A stretch of 64,000 nt of DNA from Nyssa sinensis (taxonomy: Eukaryota; Streptophyta; Magnoliopsida; Cornales; Nyssaceae): the NCBI GenBank assembly GCA_008638375.1, contig CM018033.1, forward strand, positions 19,365,794 to 19,429,793. Direction: 5' to 3'. Positions within the stretch are counted from its first letter, which is position 1. Each line of letters begins with the position of its first letter. The translations under genes and the position numbers were made by a program. The notes under the pieces were generated by a model, which was given only the letters and a program-made list of their open reading frames with translations, made no database searches and had not been told where the DNA came from. Of this stretch, positions 34,367 to 45,904 are shown in pieces.

Positions 34367-34376
34367 TTATAAATAG
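34367..34376 (+). promoter_or_regulatory. TATA box of the antisense gene, copy B
   Basis: TTATAAATAG lies 229 bp from the LTR edge and 169 bp before the ATGTCGAA start. Copies A (18561, 215 bp from LTR) and C (30306, 246 bp from LTR) have TATA boxes at matching places, supporting a real promoter directed opposite to gag-pol. Confidence 0.65.
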
Positions 34377-34535
34377 TTGAAGTGGTCATTTGAATTTCTG
34401 GTCCCTCCTCAACGATTTCTATCACCTCACCCTGCTTTTCCGGTGAGTCGGTAACTTTCTTTCCTTCCACTGCTTTCAGTCGTTTTATTCTTCTTCTACA
34501 TTTTTCATCTTTCTTCTTATATCTTCGTTTCTATT

Positions 34536-36450
34536 ATGTCGAATTCCAATACACAATCCGACAATAGGGGAATTACAGGGGATGTTAGAGTAAGTGGTGA
34601 TAGAATCCCCACGTTCGGATGAGTAGGTTATGAATCCACCGGTAGTGATTCCGACGTGCTACTTCTAGAAGCCCATCTCAAATCAAGGAACAGAAAGGTC
34701 GGCACATCGGGCCGATCTCAGTGAGAGGAGGGAGAAAGTGCTATAACTGAGGAGATGCTGAGTTCCCTTAAGGATCATTATGATTTTCTGGCGAATGTAA
34801 CCTGTAGGGTCACCAAAAATTTAGATTGTCCTTCGGACATCATGAGGGGTGAAATTTGTGCCTATCTTGAATGGTTCGAGATCGGCGTTAGATTTCCTTT
34901 GCACCCTACTCTCAATGAATTTTTTAGTTGGTTCAAAATCTGTCCTGCCAAGCTAAATATTAACAACTGGAGGCAACTTATGGCCTTTATAGTGTTAAGT
35001 CATAAGAATGGGGTTGAGGTGGATCTGAACCTCATCCGAAGTAACATGGACATAAAGTACCTCAGATCAGAGGGACTTTATTACATGTCGTTTGACAAGA
35101 GATTCAGACCATTGACCTCGGTACCCACTTCTAACAAAACATGAAAGAAGTGGTACTTTTTCGTCAACGGAGGTTGGGAACTTAAAGATTTTGAGGATCG
35201 GCTGAGTTTCTTTCCTCGGCACACCGGTTTCAAGGGTAAGACCTCAAACCCGTAGTTACTGGCTACTGTTCAACTTGTATGATCTTCATCTAATCTCTTT
35301 GTTTCTTGTACTACAAATAAGAAGGCTTGGAGGAGGTCAGCCTTCACTCCAGACCTTCAGGAGAAGTATCGGCGACTCCTACACCCACTCGACTGTCCTC
35401 ACGACTGAGTTCTGACCCTACAGAACTTCATGGAGGCGAACTTAGCCAAGAGTAAGTCTGCGGCCTTGAAAATTCAGTTCTCACGAACTTCATGCCAGGA
35501 ATGAAGAGGACCGGTAGCCCTTCCAAGCCTGTCGCTCCCCTTCCCCCTGAAAAAAAAAAAGAAAAAGGTTGATGCTGCAGCACCCAGTGCCCCCGAGGTT
35601 ACTACAGAGCCGGGGGTACCTACCGCGATGGAAAAGCCACTCCCCGCCACAACCCCAGAGGTTACTTTGGTGCACTGAGGTAAGGAAAGGCTGAGCAACA
35701 TTCCCCCCGTAGTTGCGAGGGCTGGGAGTGGAGATAAAGTGGTGAGGGCGGCTTTCGAGGAGTCCTGGACTTCAACCGCAAAGTGCTTCAAGACCATGAA
35801 GCCCTGTCGGATTGCTCGTGACCTGATGGTGTCACATATCAGGGTAACTTTATTTACTTGTTCAATTTTCTCTCTTACTTGCTCTGGTTCTGACCGTATT
35901 TACTTGTTTTTGTTTACAGGCTGCTCATGCCATGGCTGCCATAATGGACTATCTCGAGGAGTCCAAAAGGGTAGACAAACTCCAGGCTGAGCTAGATGCG
36001 TCTCAACTTGAGCTCGAGAAAGCCCGCTCTACTTCTCTTTCTTTTGAAGAAAAATATAAGGAAGCTCTGAACGGCATGGCTATTCTAAAGTCTCAACGGA
36101 ACATGCTTGCCTCCGTTCTGGAGAACTTGAGGAAGGAGAAGGAAGAAGCAAAAGAGGCTGCCGCTCAGAGATTGTCAGCTTGTGTAGAGGCAGCCATGGC
36201 GGCGGCCAGAGAAGAGACCGAGAAGAAACTTATGGATGAGCTGAACCAAATGGGAGGCGAGTTCGTGGACTCTGGATATGAACTCTTCCGAAAGAAGGTT
36301 CAGAAGCTCTACCCTAATCTCGACCTCTCTAGGGTAGACGAAGTGCAAGTGGATAACCCAGAACCGAGCCCCTCCCAATCTGCCCCAACTCCACCTGCCG
36401 AAGATGCTGCTCCGACTGCTGACACTGCCCTTGCAACCTTAGATCCTTAA
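34536..36450 (+). pseudogene. Copy B antisense extra ORF with gypsy-type transposase domain
   Basis: This gene is encoded opposite to gag-pol between the tandem repeats and the 3' LTR. From ATG at 34536 the frame reads through two stops (TGA at about 34619 and 34721) into EICAYLEWFEIGVRFPLHPTL, a WRQLMAFIVLSHKNGVEVDLN block and KRFRPLT. This matches the plant domain annotated as putative gypsy-type transposase (PF04195-like). A stop at 35142 follows, then KKWYFFVNGGWELKDF in another phase. A second region at 35739-35843 ends IARDLMVSHIR at donor GTAACT. Intron 35844-35919 (76 nt, ending TTTACAG) joins it in frame to AAHAMAAIMDYLEESKR (exon from 35920). A long coiled coil follows, with QMGGEFVDSGYELFRKK and a Pro/Ala-rich acidic tail ending at 36450. 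The intron position equals that of copy A. Biochemical role is unknown. Confidence 0.75.
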
Positions 36451-36550
36451 ATTTTTTTTTTTTTTTGTTGCTGTAATCTTCAGCCCCTTTCGGGCTTATT
36501 AATGAAAGAGATCCTTTTTATCATTGTTCTCTATGATTAATTTTGAGATT

Positions 36551-36750
36551 ATTCTAACCTGAAGTACTAGCAATTAACTCAATGTTAGAACTCCAGACCT
36601 GAAATACTTCGTAGCTTGTAGTAAACAATAAAAGGAATAATACTTAGACCTGAAGTACTAGCAATTAACTCAATGTTAGAGCTCCAGACCTGAAATACTT
36701 TGTAGTAAATAGTAAAAGGAATAATACTCAGACCTGAAGTGTTTTCATTT
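36551..36750. repeat. About 90-bp repeat next to the main array, copy B
   Basis: Two-plus units of CCTGAAGTACTAGCAATTAA type sequence (36558, 36649, partial 36733) precede the 89-bp array and share ACCTGAAATACTT words with it only loosely. Confidence 0.7.
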
Positions 36751-36794
36751 GAACTAAAATAAGACTTCCAGGCCCTAAGAATTTGCATAGTAAG

Positions 36795-37546
36795 AAGGAC
36801 CAGATCTGGAGATCTGTGCATTGAGGTTAGACCATGCCCAAAGCACTTGTAATTAATACAAGGCTTGTAGGAGTCATTTGAAATGGACCAAATCTAGAGA
36901 TATATGCATTAAGGGTTAGACCAAGCCCACAACACTTATAATGGATACAAGGCTTGTGAGAGTCATTTGAAATGGACTAGATCTAGAGATCTGTGCATTC
37001 AAGGTTAGACCAAGCCCACAACACTTGTAATGGATACAAGGCTTATAGGAGTCATTTGAAATGGACCAGATTTGAAGATATGTGCATTTAAGGTTAGACC
37101 AATCCCACAACACTTGTAATGGATACAAAGCTTGTAGGAGTCATTTAAATGGACCAGATTTGAAGATCTGTGCATTTAAGGTTAGACCAAGCCCACAACA
37201 CTTGTAATGGATACAAGGCTTGTAGGAGTCATTTGAAATGGATCAGATCTGGAGATCTATGCATTTAAGGTTAGACCAAACCCACAACACTTATAATGGA
37301 TACAAGGCTTGTAGGAGTCATTTGAAATGGATCAGATCTGGAGATCTGTGCATTTAAGGTTAGACCAAGCCCACATCACTTATAATGGATACAAGGCTTG
37401 TAGGAGTCATTTGAAATGGACCAGATCTGGAGATCTGTGTATTTAAGGTTAGACCAAGCCCACAGCACTTGTAATGGATACAAGACTTGTAGGAGTCATT
37501 TGAAATGGACCAGATCTGGAGATCTATGCATTAAAGGTTAGATCAT
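36795..37546. repeat. 89-bp tandem repeat, nine copies, copy B
   Basis: The anchor GATCTGTGCATT recurs at 36811, 36899, 36988, 37077, 37165, 37254, 37343, 37432 and 37521, a period of 88-89 bp. Each unit runs through GGTTAGACCAAGCCCACA, CTTGTAATGGATACAAGGCT and GAGTCATTTGAAATGGACC. It lies in the 3' untranslated part of the element, between the antisense gene and the integrase stop. Confidence 0.95.
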
Positions 37547-37565
37547 TCTAAAGAGAAAGGGAATT

Positions 37566-38600
37566 TTATTGATAATATTTTCTCAGGTGCTCGATATTCC
37601 AAGGCCTAGGAATGGGCTTGCAAGCTATATCCTCTAACCAGTAGGTTGTAGGCCTGATGATTTTGACGATTTTGTAAGGTACCTCCCAATTTGGGGAGAG
37701 CTTTCCCATGGTGGGATCCTTGGTATTAGGAAATATCCTTCTCAGGACAAGATCATTGAGCTGAAAATCGAGGAGTTTCACCCTCTGATTAAAGCTCTTG
37801 GCCATTCTGCGCCGATATTCCTCAGTCCTAATCCTGGTCTGCTCTCTTCTTTCTTCTAATAGGTCGAGATTTTTTGTTAGGTGGTGATCATTGGTTCCTT
37901 GGTCGAAGGCATCTGATCTAAACGTTGGCATACCGATCTCAACTAGGATGATAGCCTCGGTGCCGTACGCAAGTAGAAGGGTGTCTCGGAGGTTGGTATC
38001 CTTCTTGTAGTTCAGTAGGCCCAGAGTACTTTTGGGAATTCTTCGACCCACTTTCCTTTGGCATGTTCTAATTTTTTCTTGATGGCATCAAGAATCGTGC
38101 AGTTAATGACCTCGACCTACCCATTAGCTTGAGGGTGTTCTAGTGAGGAGAAGTGATGGTTGATACGCAGGTCACTACAAAACTTTTCGAACACCTTTTC
38201 GGCAAACTACGTACCATTATCAGAGATGATAATGCGGGAAATACCGAACCTGCAAATTATATTTTTCCATGTGAAGTTTTTCACCTCTACTTCAGTAATG
38301 TGAGTCAGGGGTTCTACTTCTGCCCACTTGAAAAAGTAATCTATGGCGATGAGTAAATATCTTCTCTTCTGCGGGGCCTTTGGCAATAGTCCTACAATGT
38401 CTATTCCCTATTGGGCGAAGGACCAAGGACTGGCAATAGGGATGAGTTCATGATGCGGTTGATGTTGATATGAAGTGAAGCGCTGGCATTTATCGCACCT
38501 CTACACATACTCTTTGGCATGTCTAAGCATGCTTTTCCAATAGTAGCCCTGAGTCAGAGCTCTGTGGGCGATGGTCTTACCACCATTATGATTTTCACAT
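37566..38600 (-). pseudogene. Copy B integrase
   Basis: The C-terminal part is open at 38051-37566: LLAYGTEAIILVEIGMPT, RRIFPNTKDPTMGKLSPNW, TTYWLEDI and the end PWNIEHLRKYYQ, stopping at 37566. The core upstream is split: IISDNG with the second catalytic Asp intact is read near 38230, followed by a stop where copy A encodes a Gln codon. HHF and HPQAN follow near 38125-38165. An N-terminal zinc-binding region lies further upstream near 38490-38600. It is not functional. Confidence 0.8.
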
Positions 38601-38680
38601 ATTCCCTCATGAATTTCGGCCAGGACATATTCGGACTCTTTTAGGGACAAGCATCTCAAAAGTGGTTGGGTGTAGGATCT

Positions 38681-40620
38681 TCAGTAGAGTTTTTCATTTA
38701 AGATCAAATACCGAGCTGCCCTGATCCGTATGTTCCGAGCCTGGTTTTTATTTTTCAGAAGTTTCCCATCTTTTAAATATTGGATGATAAGCGTCATCCA
38801 GTTCAAATGCTTTTCTGAGGTATGTGTAAACTGTACCTCCTCGATGCTTGACCTCAGTTGGTAAGAGATCCCTACCTCAAAGTCTCTTTCTGGCTTGAAG
38901 TGAGATGCCATGTTTGCTAAGGCATCAGCTCTGGTGTTCTGATCCATTTCTATCTTCTGGATAGTGAACGTTGAAAAAGATGCCTTTAGTAAATCTACTA
39001 GCTCTGAGTATCTGACCATCCTATCATCTTTGGCAGTGAATTCCCCCAGGACTTGGCTTACCACTAGCTGGAGTCTAAAAATGCTTTGAGGTTTCAAACT
39101 TCGAATTCCAGAGCCAACCTCATACTGAGGATTAGTGCTTTATATTCAGCCTCGTTATTCGATGCTTTGAACCCTAGGGTGACAGCCTTTTCCATCATAA
39201 CCCCATCAGGTGATCGGAGGAAAATGCCAATTCTTGACCCCTTGTTGGTAGACAAACTGTCAGCGTAGAGTTGCCATACCGCCGTTCCTGTGTTGGCTTC
39301 AGATTTGTTACGCAGAGCCGGAGTAAACTCTACAACGAAATCCTCCAATACTTGACCTTTAATAGAGGTCTGGGGTGTATAAGATATATCAAACTCTCCT
39401 AGTTCCATTGACCACTTAACTAGTCGCCTCGAGACTTCTAGCCAGTGCAGGATTACATTTAGAGGGTAGGATGTTTGGACCACAATGGGGTGTGCTTGAA
39501 AATAGGGCCTGAGTTTTTAAGCGGATATTACTAAGGTGTAGGCCAGCTTTTCCACCTTGGGATATCTTTTCTCAGTATCCAGAAATGCTTTGTTGACTTA
39601 AAAAACTGGCTTTTGAATCCTCCTTTCTTCTCGAATAAGTACCGAACTCACGGCGTTCTCTGATACCGCGAGATACAAAAAAATCTTTTCCCCTTGTATT
39701 GGTTTGGATAGGAGCTCAGGGGATGCTATATATTTCTTTAATTCCTGGAAATCCTTATCACATTCAGAGGTCCATTCAAGGGCTTTGTTCCCTCTCAAGG
39801 CTTTGAAGAACGGGAGGCAACGATTGGTAGATCTAGAAATGAACCTGTTCAAAGTTGCTATTCTTTTGTTCAAGGCCTGGACGTCTTTCTTGGTCCTTGG
39901 TGACTCAAGCTCAGTCAGTGCTTTAATTTGTGAAGGGTCTGCCTCTATTCCCTTGTGAGAAACCAAAAAACCCAGGAATTTCCCCCTAGTGATCTCGAAG
40001 GTACACTTCGTGGGGTTCAACTTCATCCTACGCTGCTTTAATATGCTAAACATCTATCTTAAGTGATGGATATGCTCACTATTCTTTAGGCTCTTTACCA
40101 ACATGTCGTCTATGTAGACCTCTATCATACTACTGATCAAAGGATTAAACATTTTGTTCACCAGCTGTTGATACGTAGCACCGGTAATTTTTCAGTCCAA
40201 ATGGCATCACCCTATAGCAATAAAGACCCCGTTCAGATATGAAGGCTGTCTTTTCTTTGTCTAGTGGGTACATTTGAATCTGGTTGTACCCTAAATATGC
40301 ATCCATGAAAATCATCAGCTCGTGGCCCGCGGTTGCATCAACCAGTTGGTCGATCCTTGGGAAGGGAAAACTGTCTTTAAGACAGGCCTTGTTAAGGTCC
40401 ATCTAGTCGACGCAAACTGGCCATTTACTGTTCTTTTTCTTGGCAAGAACTGTGTTGGCGAGCCATTATGGATAAAACACCTCCCTTATCATCTTGACAT
40501 CCAACATCCTTTGGACCTCATCATTAATGTTTTTATGCCGCTCGGGAGCAAAATTCCTCCTCTTCTATCTCAGTGGAGGATGGTTTGGATCAGTCATTAG
40601 CTTATGAGATATGAGATTAG
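38681..40620 (-). pseudogene. Copy B reverse transcriptase-RNase H
   Basis: RT is split at about 40130. The upstream part (40402-40145) has DLNKACLKDSFPFPRIDQLV, FMDAYLGYNQIQMYPLD and MPFGLKN, with the catalytic YIDD box at 40102-40116 in a shifted frame. The downstream part (40053-39598) has MKLNPTKCTFEITRGKFLGF and FFKALRGNKALEWTSE. RNase H pieces follow at 39483-38681 with WQLYADSLSTNKGSRIGIFL, NNEAEYKALI and MDQNTRADALANMAS. Several stops and frameshifts break the gene. Confidence 0.85.
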
Positions 40621-40899
40621 GGTCTATCCCTTCCATGTCCTTAGTTTCCCAAGCAAAGACTGATAGATTATCCTTGAGGAACTCAACGATCTCTTTCTAC
40701 TCCGATGAAAAGAGGTCTAGGTCGAGTTGTAAGTGACGCCCCCTTCCTTCAGAACTCACTAAAACCTTGATGGGCTCTCGCATTGGTTTGGCCAAGCTAT
40801 CCTTCCCTCTAGGACTTAATGGCTCTTCAATCTCGGAGGGGCACTCCGTAGTCTTGCAGAGTTCAAAGGGTGCAGGACTTTTTTCCTCCTAAGGATTCT

Positions 40900-41509
40900 G
40901 TGATTGTTATTTGTGAACTTCTTCCTTTAATGCCACGATATGGCACTCCCTAGCTGTCGGTTGGCAGCCTTTGATGGTGCAGACCTTATTGTTCTGAATG
41001 TATTTCAGGCACTAATGGAAGGTCAAGGTGACCGCCCCCATCTGATGGAGCCATGGTCTTCCAATGATGATGTTGTAGAGAGATTTGGAGTCCAAGACCA
41101 TGTATTCCGAGATTAGCATCTTCAAGGCATCCCCCTCTCCCACTGTTGTGGGGAGTTCTATCCTGCCCATTGGGTTGCTCAGGTTTCCGTCGAATCCTGC
41201 CATTACAGCGGTGGTGGCTTCAAGGTTATTAATACTGAGTTTCATGTGCTGAAAGATTTCGTAAAATAGCACGTTGGTTGAACTCCCTGTGTCTACCAAC
41301 ACCCTCCTAATTTTGAAATTTACAACTTTAAGTGAGACGACAAGGGCATCGTTGTGAGGGCAGTGTACCCCGACAAGGTCCAGTTCTAAGAACTGGATAT
41401 GTGGTGCAGGCCTTGGCTTTTTCTCTGCTGCAGAGACTTGGAGGACACTAGGTTCTGCCCTTGCCTCCTGAACATAACGTTTTCTTGCTCTGTTGGACAT
41501 CCCAACCAA
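40900..41509 (-). pseudogene. Copy B aspartic protease
   Basis: A 165-residue open stretch carries RRVLVDTGSSTNVLFYEIF (DTG at 41285-41293), the flexible region AGFDGNLSNPMGRIELP and IIIGRPWLHQMGAVTL. It is the most intact protease in the window. It is preceded by the gag-protease linker and followed by a stop near 41012. Confidence 0.8.
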
Positions 41510-41576
41510 CGAATTATCAACATAAAAGACGAAGATGACTTGATTGTTCGTTCTAAGCCTCCCTCTGTTCAGGCCT

Positions 41577-43236
41577 CTAATCTTGTCTCCTCTGCTGTGG
41601 TTTGTCGTTTCGGGAATTTTGCCTCCCGTCCTGTCGGATGAATTCCCTCAAATGCCCTCTTCGAATCAACTGTTCAATTTCTTGTTTAAAGGTTCTGCAT
41701 TCATCGATGGTGTGCCCGTGATCCTTGTAGAAGTCGTAGTATTTGTTGTGATCTCTGGACTCCAAACCGCTTTTCAAAGGTTCTGGCCACCTCAGATCTT
41801 CTCGAGTCTGGACCTGCTGAAGTATGTGAGTAAGGGAGGCATTCAGAGGTGTGAATGCTCCGCACCTTCCGGGGTTGAGATTGTTCTGGGGTCTGGGTGC
41901 CGTCCTCTTGTCAGGACTTCTACCCCTCTTCTTAGTGGTACTAGAGTCCCTTTTCTAGGTATGGTCGTCCTTTTAAGCTTGTTCTTTGACCTTTCAGAAA
42001 GACGTCTTTGTATCCTTCAGGTTTATATACTTGCACGCCCGCTACATAAGTGACGTCATGTCAGCTGGAGGATTCTTTGTCAAGGAGTCCTGGAATCGCC
42101 CGGGACTTAAACATGCGTAGAGGGCCGCTACTAAGAAGCTCGGGCTGTAGTCCGTAACCTCTGTAAGCTCGGAATTGAATCGAGTGATGTATTCCTGAAG
42201 TGACTCCCCCTTATGTTGCTTTATCGTTAGGAGAAATTCAGGGCCTTTCTTGAGTTTTCTGCTGGTCAGGAATCGGTCAAGGAACCGCCTACTGAACTCG
42301 TAGAAGTTAATTATTAACTCTTGAGTGAGGCTGTGGAACCACTTCAAAGCGGTACCCTTGAGGCTTGTTACAAACGTCCGACACATGAAGGCATCAGTAG
42401 CCCCATGTAGAGCCATCGTGTGCTGATAATGGGAGAGATGGTCCCCGGGGTCTTCTGACCCGTCATACAAGGTGAACTTCGGGACAACAAATTTTTTGAG
42501 GCATTCCTCCGCCATTATAGCTGGGTTGAATGGAGTGGTGAATCTCCCGAGCAATTTTGCTAGCTCATCTTGCTCAGGAGGGATGTGGGTCCCTTTAGTG
42601 AGGACAGTTTGTTCGATGGAATCTGCTACTTCTTCCATCGTCGAAGGTATTCTGGACGGGGTTAGTTGATGTCGTCTTTGCATTGCGGCCTTGGGTCTCA
42701 AATGCAAAAGGTGCCTTGGCTCGGTAGTAGTAGGATGGCGTTGCCCTCAGACTAGGGGAATTGGGGCATGCGGCGGCTGAAGTTCTGACAGCACCAGGTC
42801 GACCCCCGAAGTTGTAAGGGTCAAAATCCTTGTCCTGCTATGGTAATGGACGGCATGATGAGGAATCGACATCCCTTCTCCAGGAATGTGTAATGGCTGA
42901 GGGTCACCCCCAGCATGAACGGCACCTTAAGGCTGTCCCGGATGTGCGTTGGGATCCTCTTTATTATGAGGTCTCCCGCCCGGGGTAGTAGGAAGTTGAG
43001 TTCCTTCATTAGGTACATCTAGTGGAGGATGAACAGGGTTGCTTTGCAGGTTATGGGTCAAAGAAACCAGAACCTAGGATATGGCAAGGAGTTGCTCTTG
43101 CATTAGATCAAACTATCGCTGAATCTGATCAAGCTACTGTTGTATATGATCAGAGGTCCCCCCCCTTTTCGTTCTCGATTGAGGGCTAGTTTTGGGGGTT
43201 TTGGGAACTTTGCCTTGGACAGAGATTGGGAGCCAT
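41577..43236 (-). pseudogene. Copy B gag
   Basis: Start ATG at 43236 (ATGGCTCCCAATC) as in copy A. A 221-residue stretch (42707-42042) covers the retrotransposon gag domain: KFTLYDGSEDPGDHLSHYQ, MALHGATDAFMCRTFVTSLK and KKGPEFLLTIKQHKGESLQE. The nucleocapsid finger at about 41700-41760 reads KYYDFYKDHGHTIDEC, in which the first Cys and the next His have become Tyr. Upstream frames are broken by stops. Confidence 0.85.
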
Positions 43237-43285
43237 AATGAAAAAGGTGCTTCTGAGACAATAAGATTAATAGGAACAATTGTCG

Positions 43286-43307
43286 TTTCCCATAGATAGT
43301 GCCAAGC
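43286..43307 (-). other. Copy B primer binding site
   Basis: The minus strand reads GCTTGGCACTATCTATGGGA directly after the 5' LTR, close to the sites of copies A and D. Confidence 0.7.
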
Positions 43308-43854
43308 TGATACTGCACTTTTTTGGTCGGTGGGGGCTCCGCTCCTCGTCGTCCGTCACAAACTCTGAGAAAGGGCAGTCAAAGGGCCGCCGAGATGGCT
43401 CTAGCGATAGCCACTCCGATGGTAAAATTAGTGAAGAATAAACTAAAAGAATGTAATTGACTGTCATTCAAAGGCATACCTTGGGGTTTTATTTATAGGA
43501 CGTCCCTTCCAAATCTGTTGGGATTGGGTGCTGTCAAACTCGGGATTCATGGCTATTGGCAAGTGGAGATTTCGTCTTGATCCCCGTGATAATAGGGATT
43601 GAGATATATCTCGAAATGGTAGCTTCCATATCGCATTCTGTTTCTTGATTTTAAGGTCAGTAGAAAAGGTAAGGCGGTGATGAGCTCGGTATAAAAGTTA
43701 CTAATCTGGATATGTTCTGAATATTCTGCTCGGTAGGGAGAGCCTCCTACCTTTCAAACGTCAAACCTGAGTAATTAAGTAACTTATTGACCTGCACATA
43801 AAGAAACTATACACGTGTCAAGTTAAGGTTAGTTTGTCATTTTTTGTTGTATCA
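43308..43854 (-). repeat. Copy B 5' LTR
   Basis: 547 bp, TGATACTGCAC to TGTTGTATCA on the plus strand. It lies next to the primer binding site and drives gag-pol transcription leftward. Confidence 0.95.
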
Positions 43855-43859
43855 ATATA

Positions 43860-45046
43860 TATATATATATATATACATACACACACACACATACATTTGC
43901 ATGAAATGCAGAATCAAAGAGAGAATTAAACACACAAAAATTCTAATTCTAATTCTAATTTTTTTTATCCATTTTAATAAATGGAGTATGAGAGAGTGAG
44001 AGTTGTTTGTGAGAGAGAGAGTATGAGGTGATCCCATTCTATGTTAGAATGTTTGTTAACGGGAAAAATGTTATTGTCATTACTGATGGTTGAAATATCA
44101 CGACATGGTTAATGTGTGTCATTTATGTGCACACATAATTTAAGCATGTGTATTAGACACACAAATTATGTTATAAGTTCAACCGTCTCGACTAATAATT
44201 AGAAAAATTATTGAATGAGTCGATTTTAATAATCTTAACAACCAGATTATAAGTCAAATATATAATATAATTTTTAATCTAATTATTAAGATTATGTTCT
44301 TAAAAATTATCGAATAATTATTCTGATAATAAATGTTGTCATGTTAATGGTGGCCATGGCATGGCCAACAATCAGCTGGCTTCATTTCATTTCGCTTACA
44401 AACTGACAAACACTGAAAGCAAATAATGAAAAGGGACCATGCCAACCAATCCAGAGAAGGCGGGCACTTGTGTGGTGGGTCTTTTATACAGATCATTGTC
44501 ACCAGCCATTGGGGCCACACGTGTGAAAATTAATAAGACGATAACGCCATCCGTGACACCTCACTATCAACATCTTGGACAGCACACGTGTGCATTAAAT
44601 GCCGTGACATTGATAGCCAGACCACTGACTTGTTTTCTTATTCCCCAATCCCAATTTTCATATCTTATCCTCTTTCTTGTAAGGTTACATCCTTTTACGA
44701 CCGTACTGTCCTCATCTAGCATCTCGCATTCTTTTGAGCCACTAAATAAAAACTTCAGAGGAATTTTTGGTTTGTAGATTTGACCAAACCAAAAAAAAAA
44801 AAAAATTTAAATAAATAATATTTGATTTTTTTTTAAAAAGTTAAGTGTATATTATAAGTACGATGTCAAGTCATGTTATTGTGTCGTATTATTAATTAAT
44901 CGTATCGAGTTTTAAAATTTAAACTTAACTAATTTTTTAAATAAGTTACATGTGTTAACATGCTTAATTTGTTTATTTTTAAAATAAAAAAGTTACTTAT
45001 ATATGCGTATATATATATATATATATATAATTTTCATGTTTAGTAA
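43860..45046. promoter_or_regulatory. Intergenic with paired G-box (ACACGTGT) motifs
   Basis: After TA and CA microsatellites (43855-43892) the sequence is AT-rich, but 44430-44720 is GC-richer. It holds two perfect G-box/ABRE palindromes CACACGTGTG (44516-44525 and 44583-44592) and a nearby TTTTATACA. No coding exon follows on either strand, so this is either an orphan promoter-like patch or chance. Confidence 0.3.
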
Positions 45047-45745
45047 ATACTGTCGTATTTGTTTTTGTGAACACAATTTGAATTTTGACCAAATCGTCTT
45101 CTTTTCAAAGAGATGTGGCTGTTTGTTGAATTGTTGCGACTGTTAACTTTTGTGCCTGTACCAAAACAAACACGAATGTTATATAAACACCATCGCACGT
45201 ACCTGCATTTTGATTCATTTTTCATTAACATTTTGTGCATCCATACATTTAGTCTGAGAGTGTTTGAACATAAGTTTGGTTCGTTATTTCAAGATGTAAT
45301 TTGTCTTAAGGATATAGAGTAAAACGTTAGAATTGATCTGTTCTTTACAAAAATCTGCAAGTTCTTGTAATTCAATTTTAGTTTTCATTTTTTCTGTATA
45401 CTGGTTACAAACAATAATCTGTTTACAATTTCTCTTAAATTCCAATTTTGAAATTTATAATTCTGTTTAAATTTTGAAGCAGAAATAATTCTCTGTATTT
45501 TACAGAAACCAATTTATGTTCCTTTTTAAAGAAAACATATTTAATATTTTTTTGAAACTGGTTTATACTATTAAGATAAAAATGATTTTTACTACTAGAG
45601 TTTATAACATATAGATATAGATAGGTAAATGTTTTTAGGCAAAACCTAACCTCCTTAATAGTTGGTGGAAGATAGCCTTCCATGGCTATGTTTTAGAAGA
45701 TAAATTGAATTTTCAACTTTATGACTTAGTTAAATTTGGTGCCCA
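45047..45745 (+). repeat. 700-bp tandem segmental duplication, unit 1
   Basis: Collinear with 45905-46640 at roughly 80% by eye. Shared landmarks are TGCTATCGTATTTG-type start, AATCGTCTTCTTT, AAAGAGATG, a TATA box (TTATATAAACACC here), CATTAACATT and GTGCATCCATACAT. They continue with GATCTGTTCTTT, CTGGTTACAAACA, ATAGATAGGTAAATG and TAGTTGGTGGAAG, ending TTAGTTAAATTTGGTG. The order TATA, possible start region, T-rich tract, then GGTGGAAGRTAGCCTTCCATG looks like a promoter with leader, but no long open frame follows the ATG. Confidence 0.8.
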
Positions 45746-45904
45746 AATCAAACTATATTTTGATGGGGAAGACCTAGCACATGTTTGATTCACCACGTGC
45801 ACCGCCGCACTGAATCGGGTTGGGTTTGGGTTTGAGACTTTGCCCTTTGTGTATATATTTTTTTAGAAATTTATTTAATATTTTTTATTTAAATTTTCTA
45901 ATCC

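Larger units (their letters stand above)
33588..43854 (-). mobile_element. Ty3/gypsy (Tat-like) element, copy B, full length
   Basis: A 10.27-kb element with LTRs of 551 bp (33588-34138) and 547 bp (43308-43854), flanked by ATATA duplications (33583-33587, 43855-43859) inside a TA microsatellite. It has the same gene order as copy A but keeps the N-terminal domain of the antisense gene and a larger tandem-repeat array. gag and protease are the best-preserved reading frames in the window, yet integrase and RT are split. LTRs differ at roughly one base in ten by eye. Confidence 0.95.

Noticed and set aside
35474..35797. Minus-strand Ser/Ala-rich frame
   Set aside because: It is the complement of the linker of the antisense gene and contains a poly-Phe run from an A tract.
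34536..36450. Antisense gene considered as a captured host gene
   Set aside because: It occurs at the same place in copies A and B with a shared promoter remnant in C, and has a PF04195-like domain known from Tat-lineage extra ORFs, so it belongs to the element.
41544..42053. 169-codon plus-strand frame
   Set aside because: It lies opposite copy B gag, which has clear domain matches; the plus-strand product has no recognisable features.
44439..44777. 112-codon plus-strand frame over the G-box patch
   Set aside because: No recognisable domain, no conserved start context, and the region is better described as promoter-like or non-coding.
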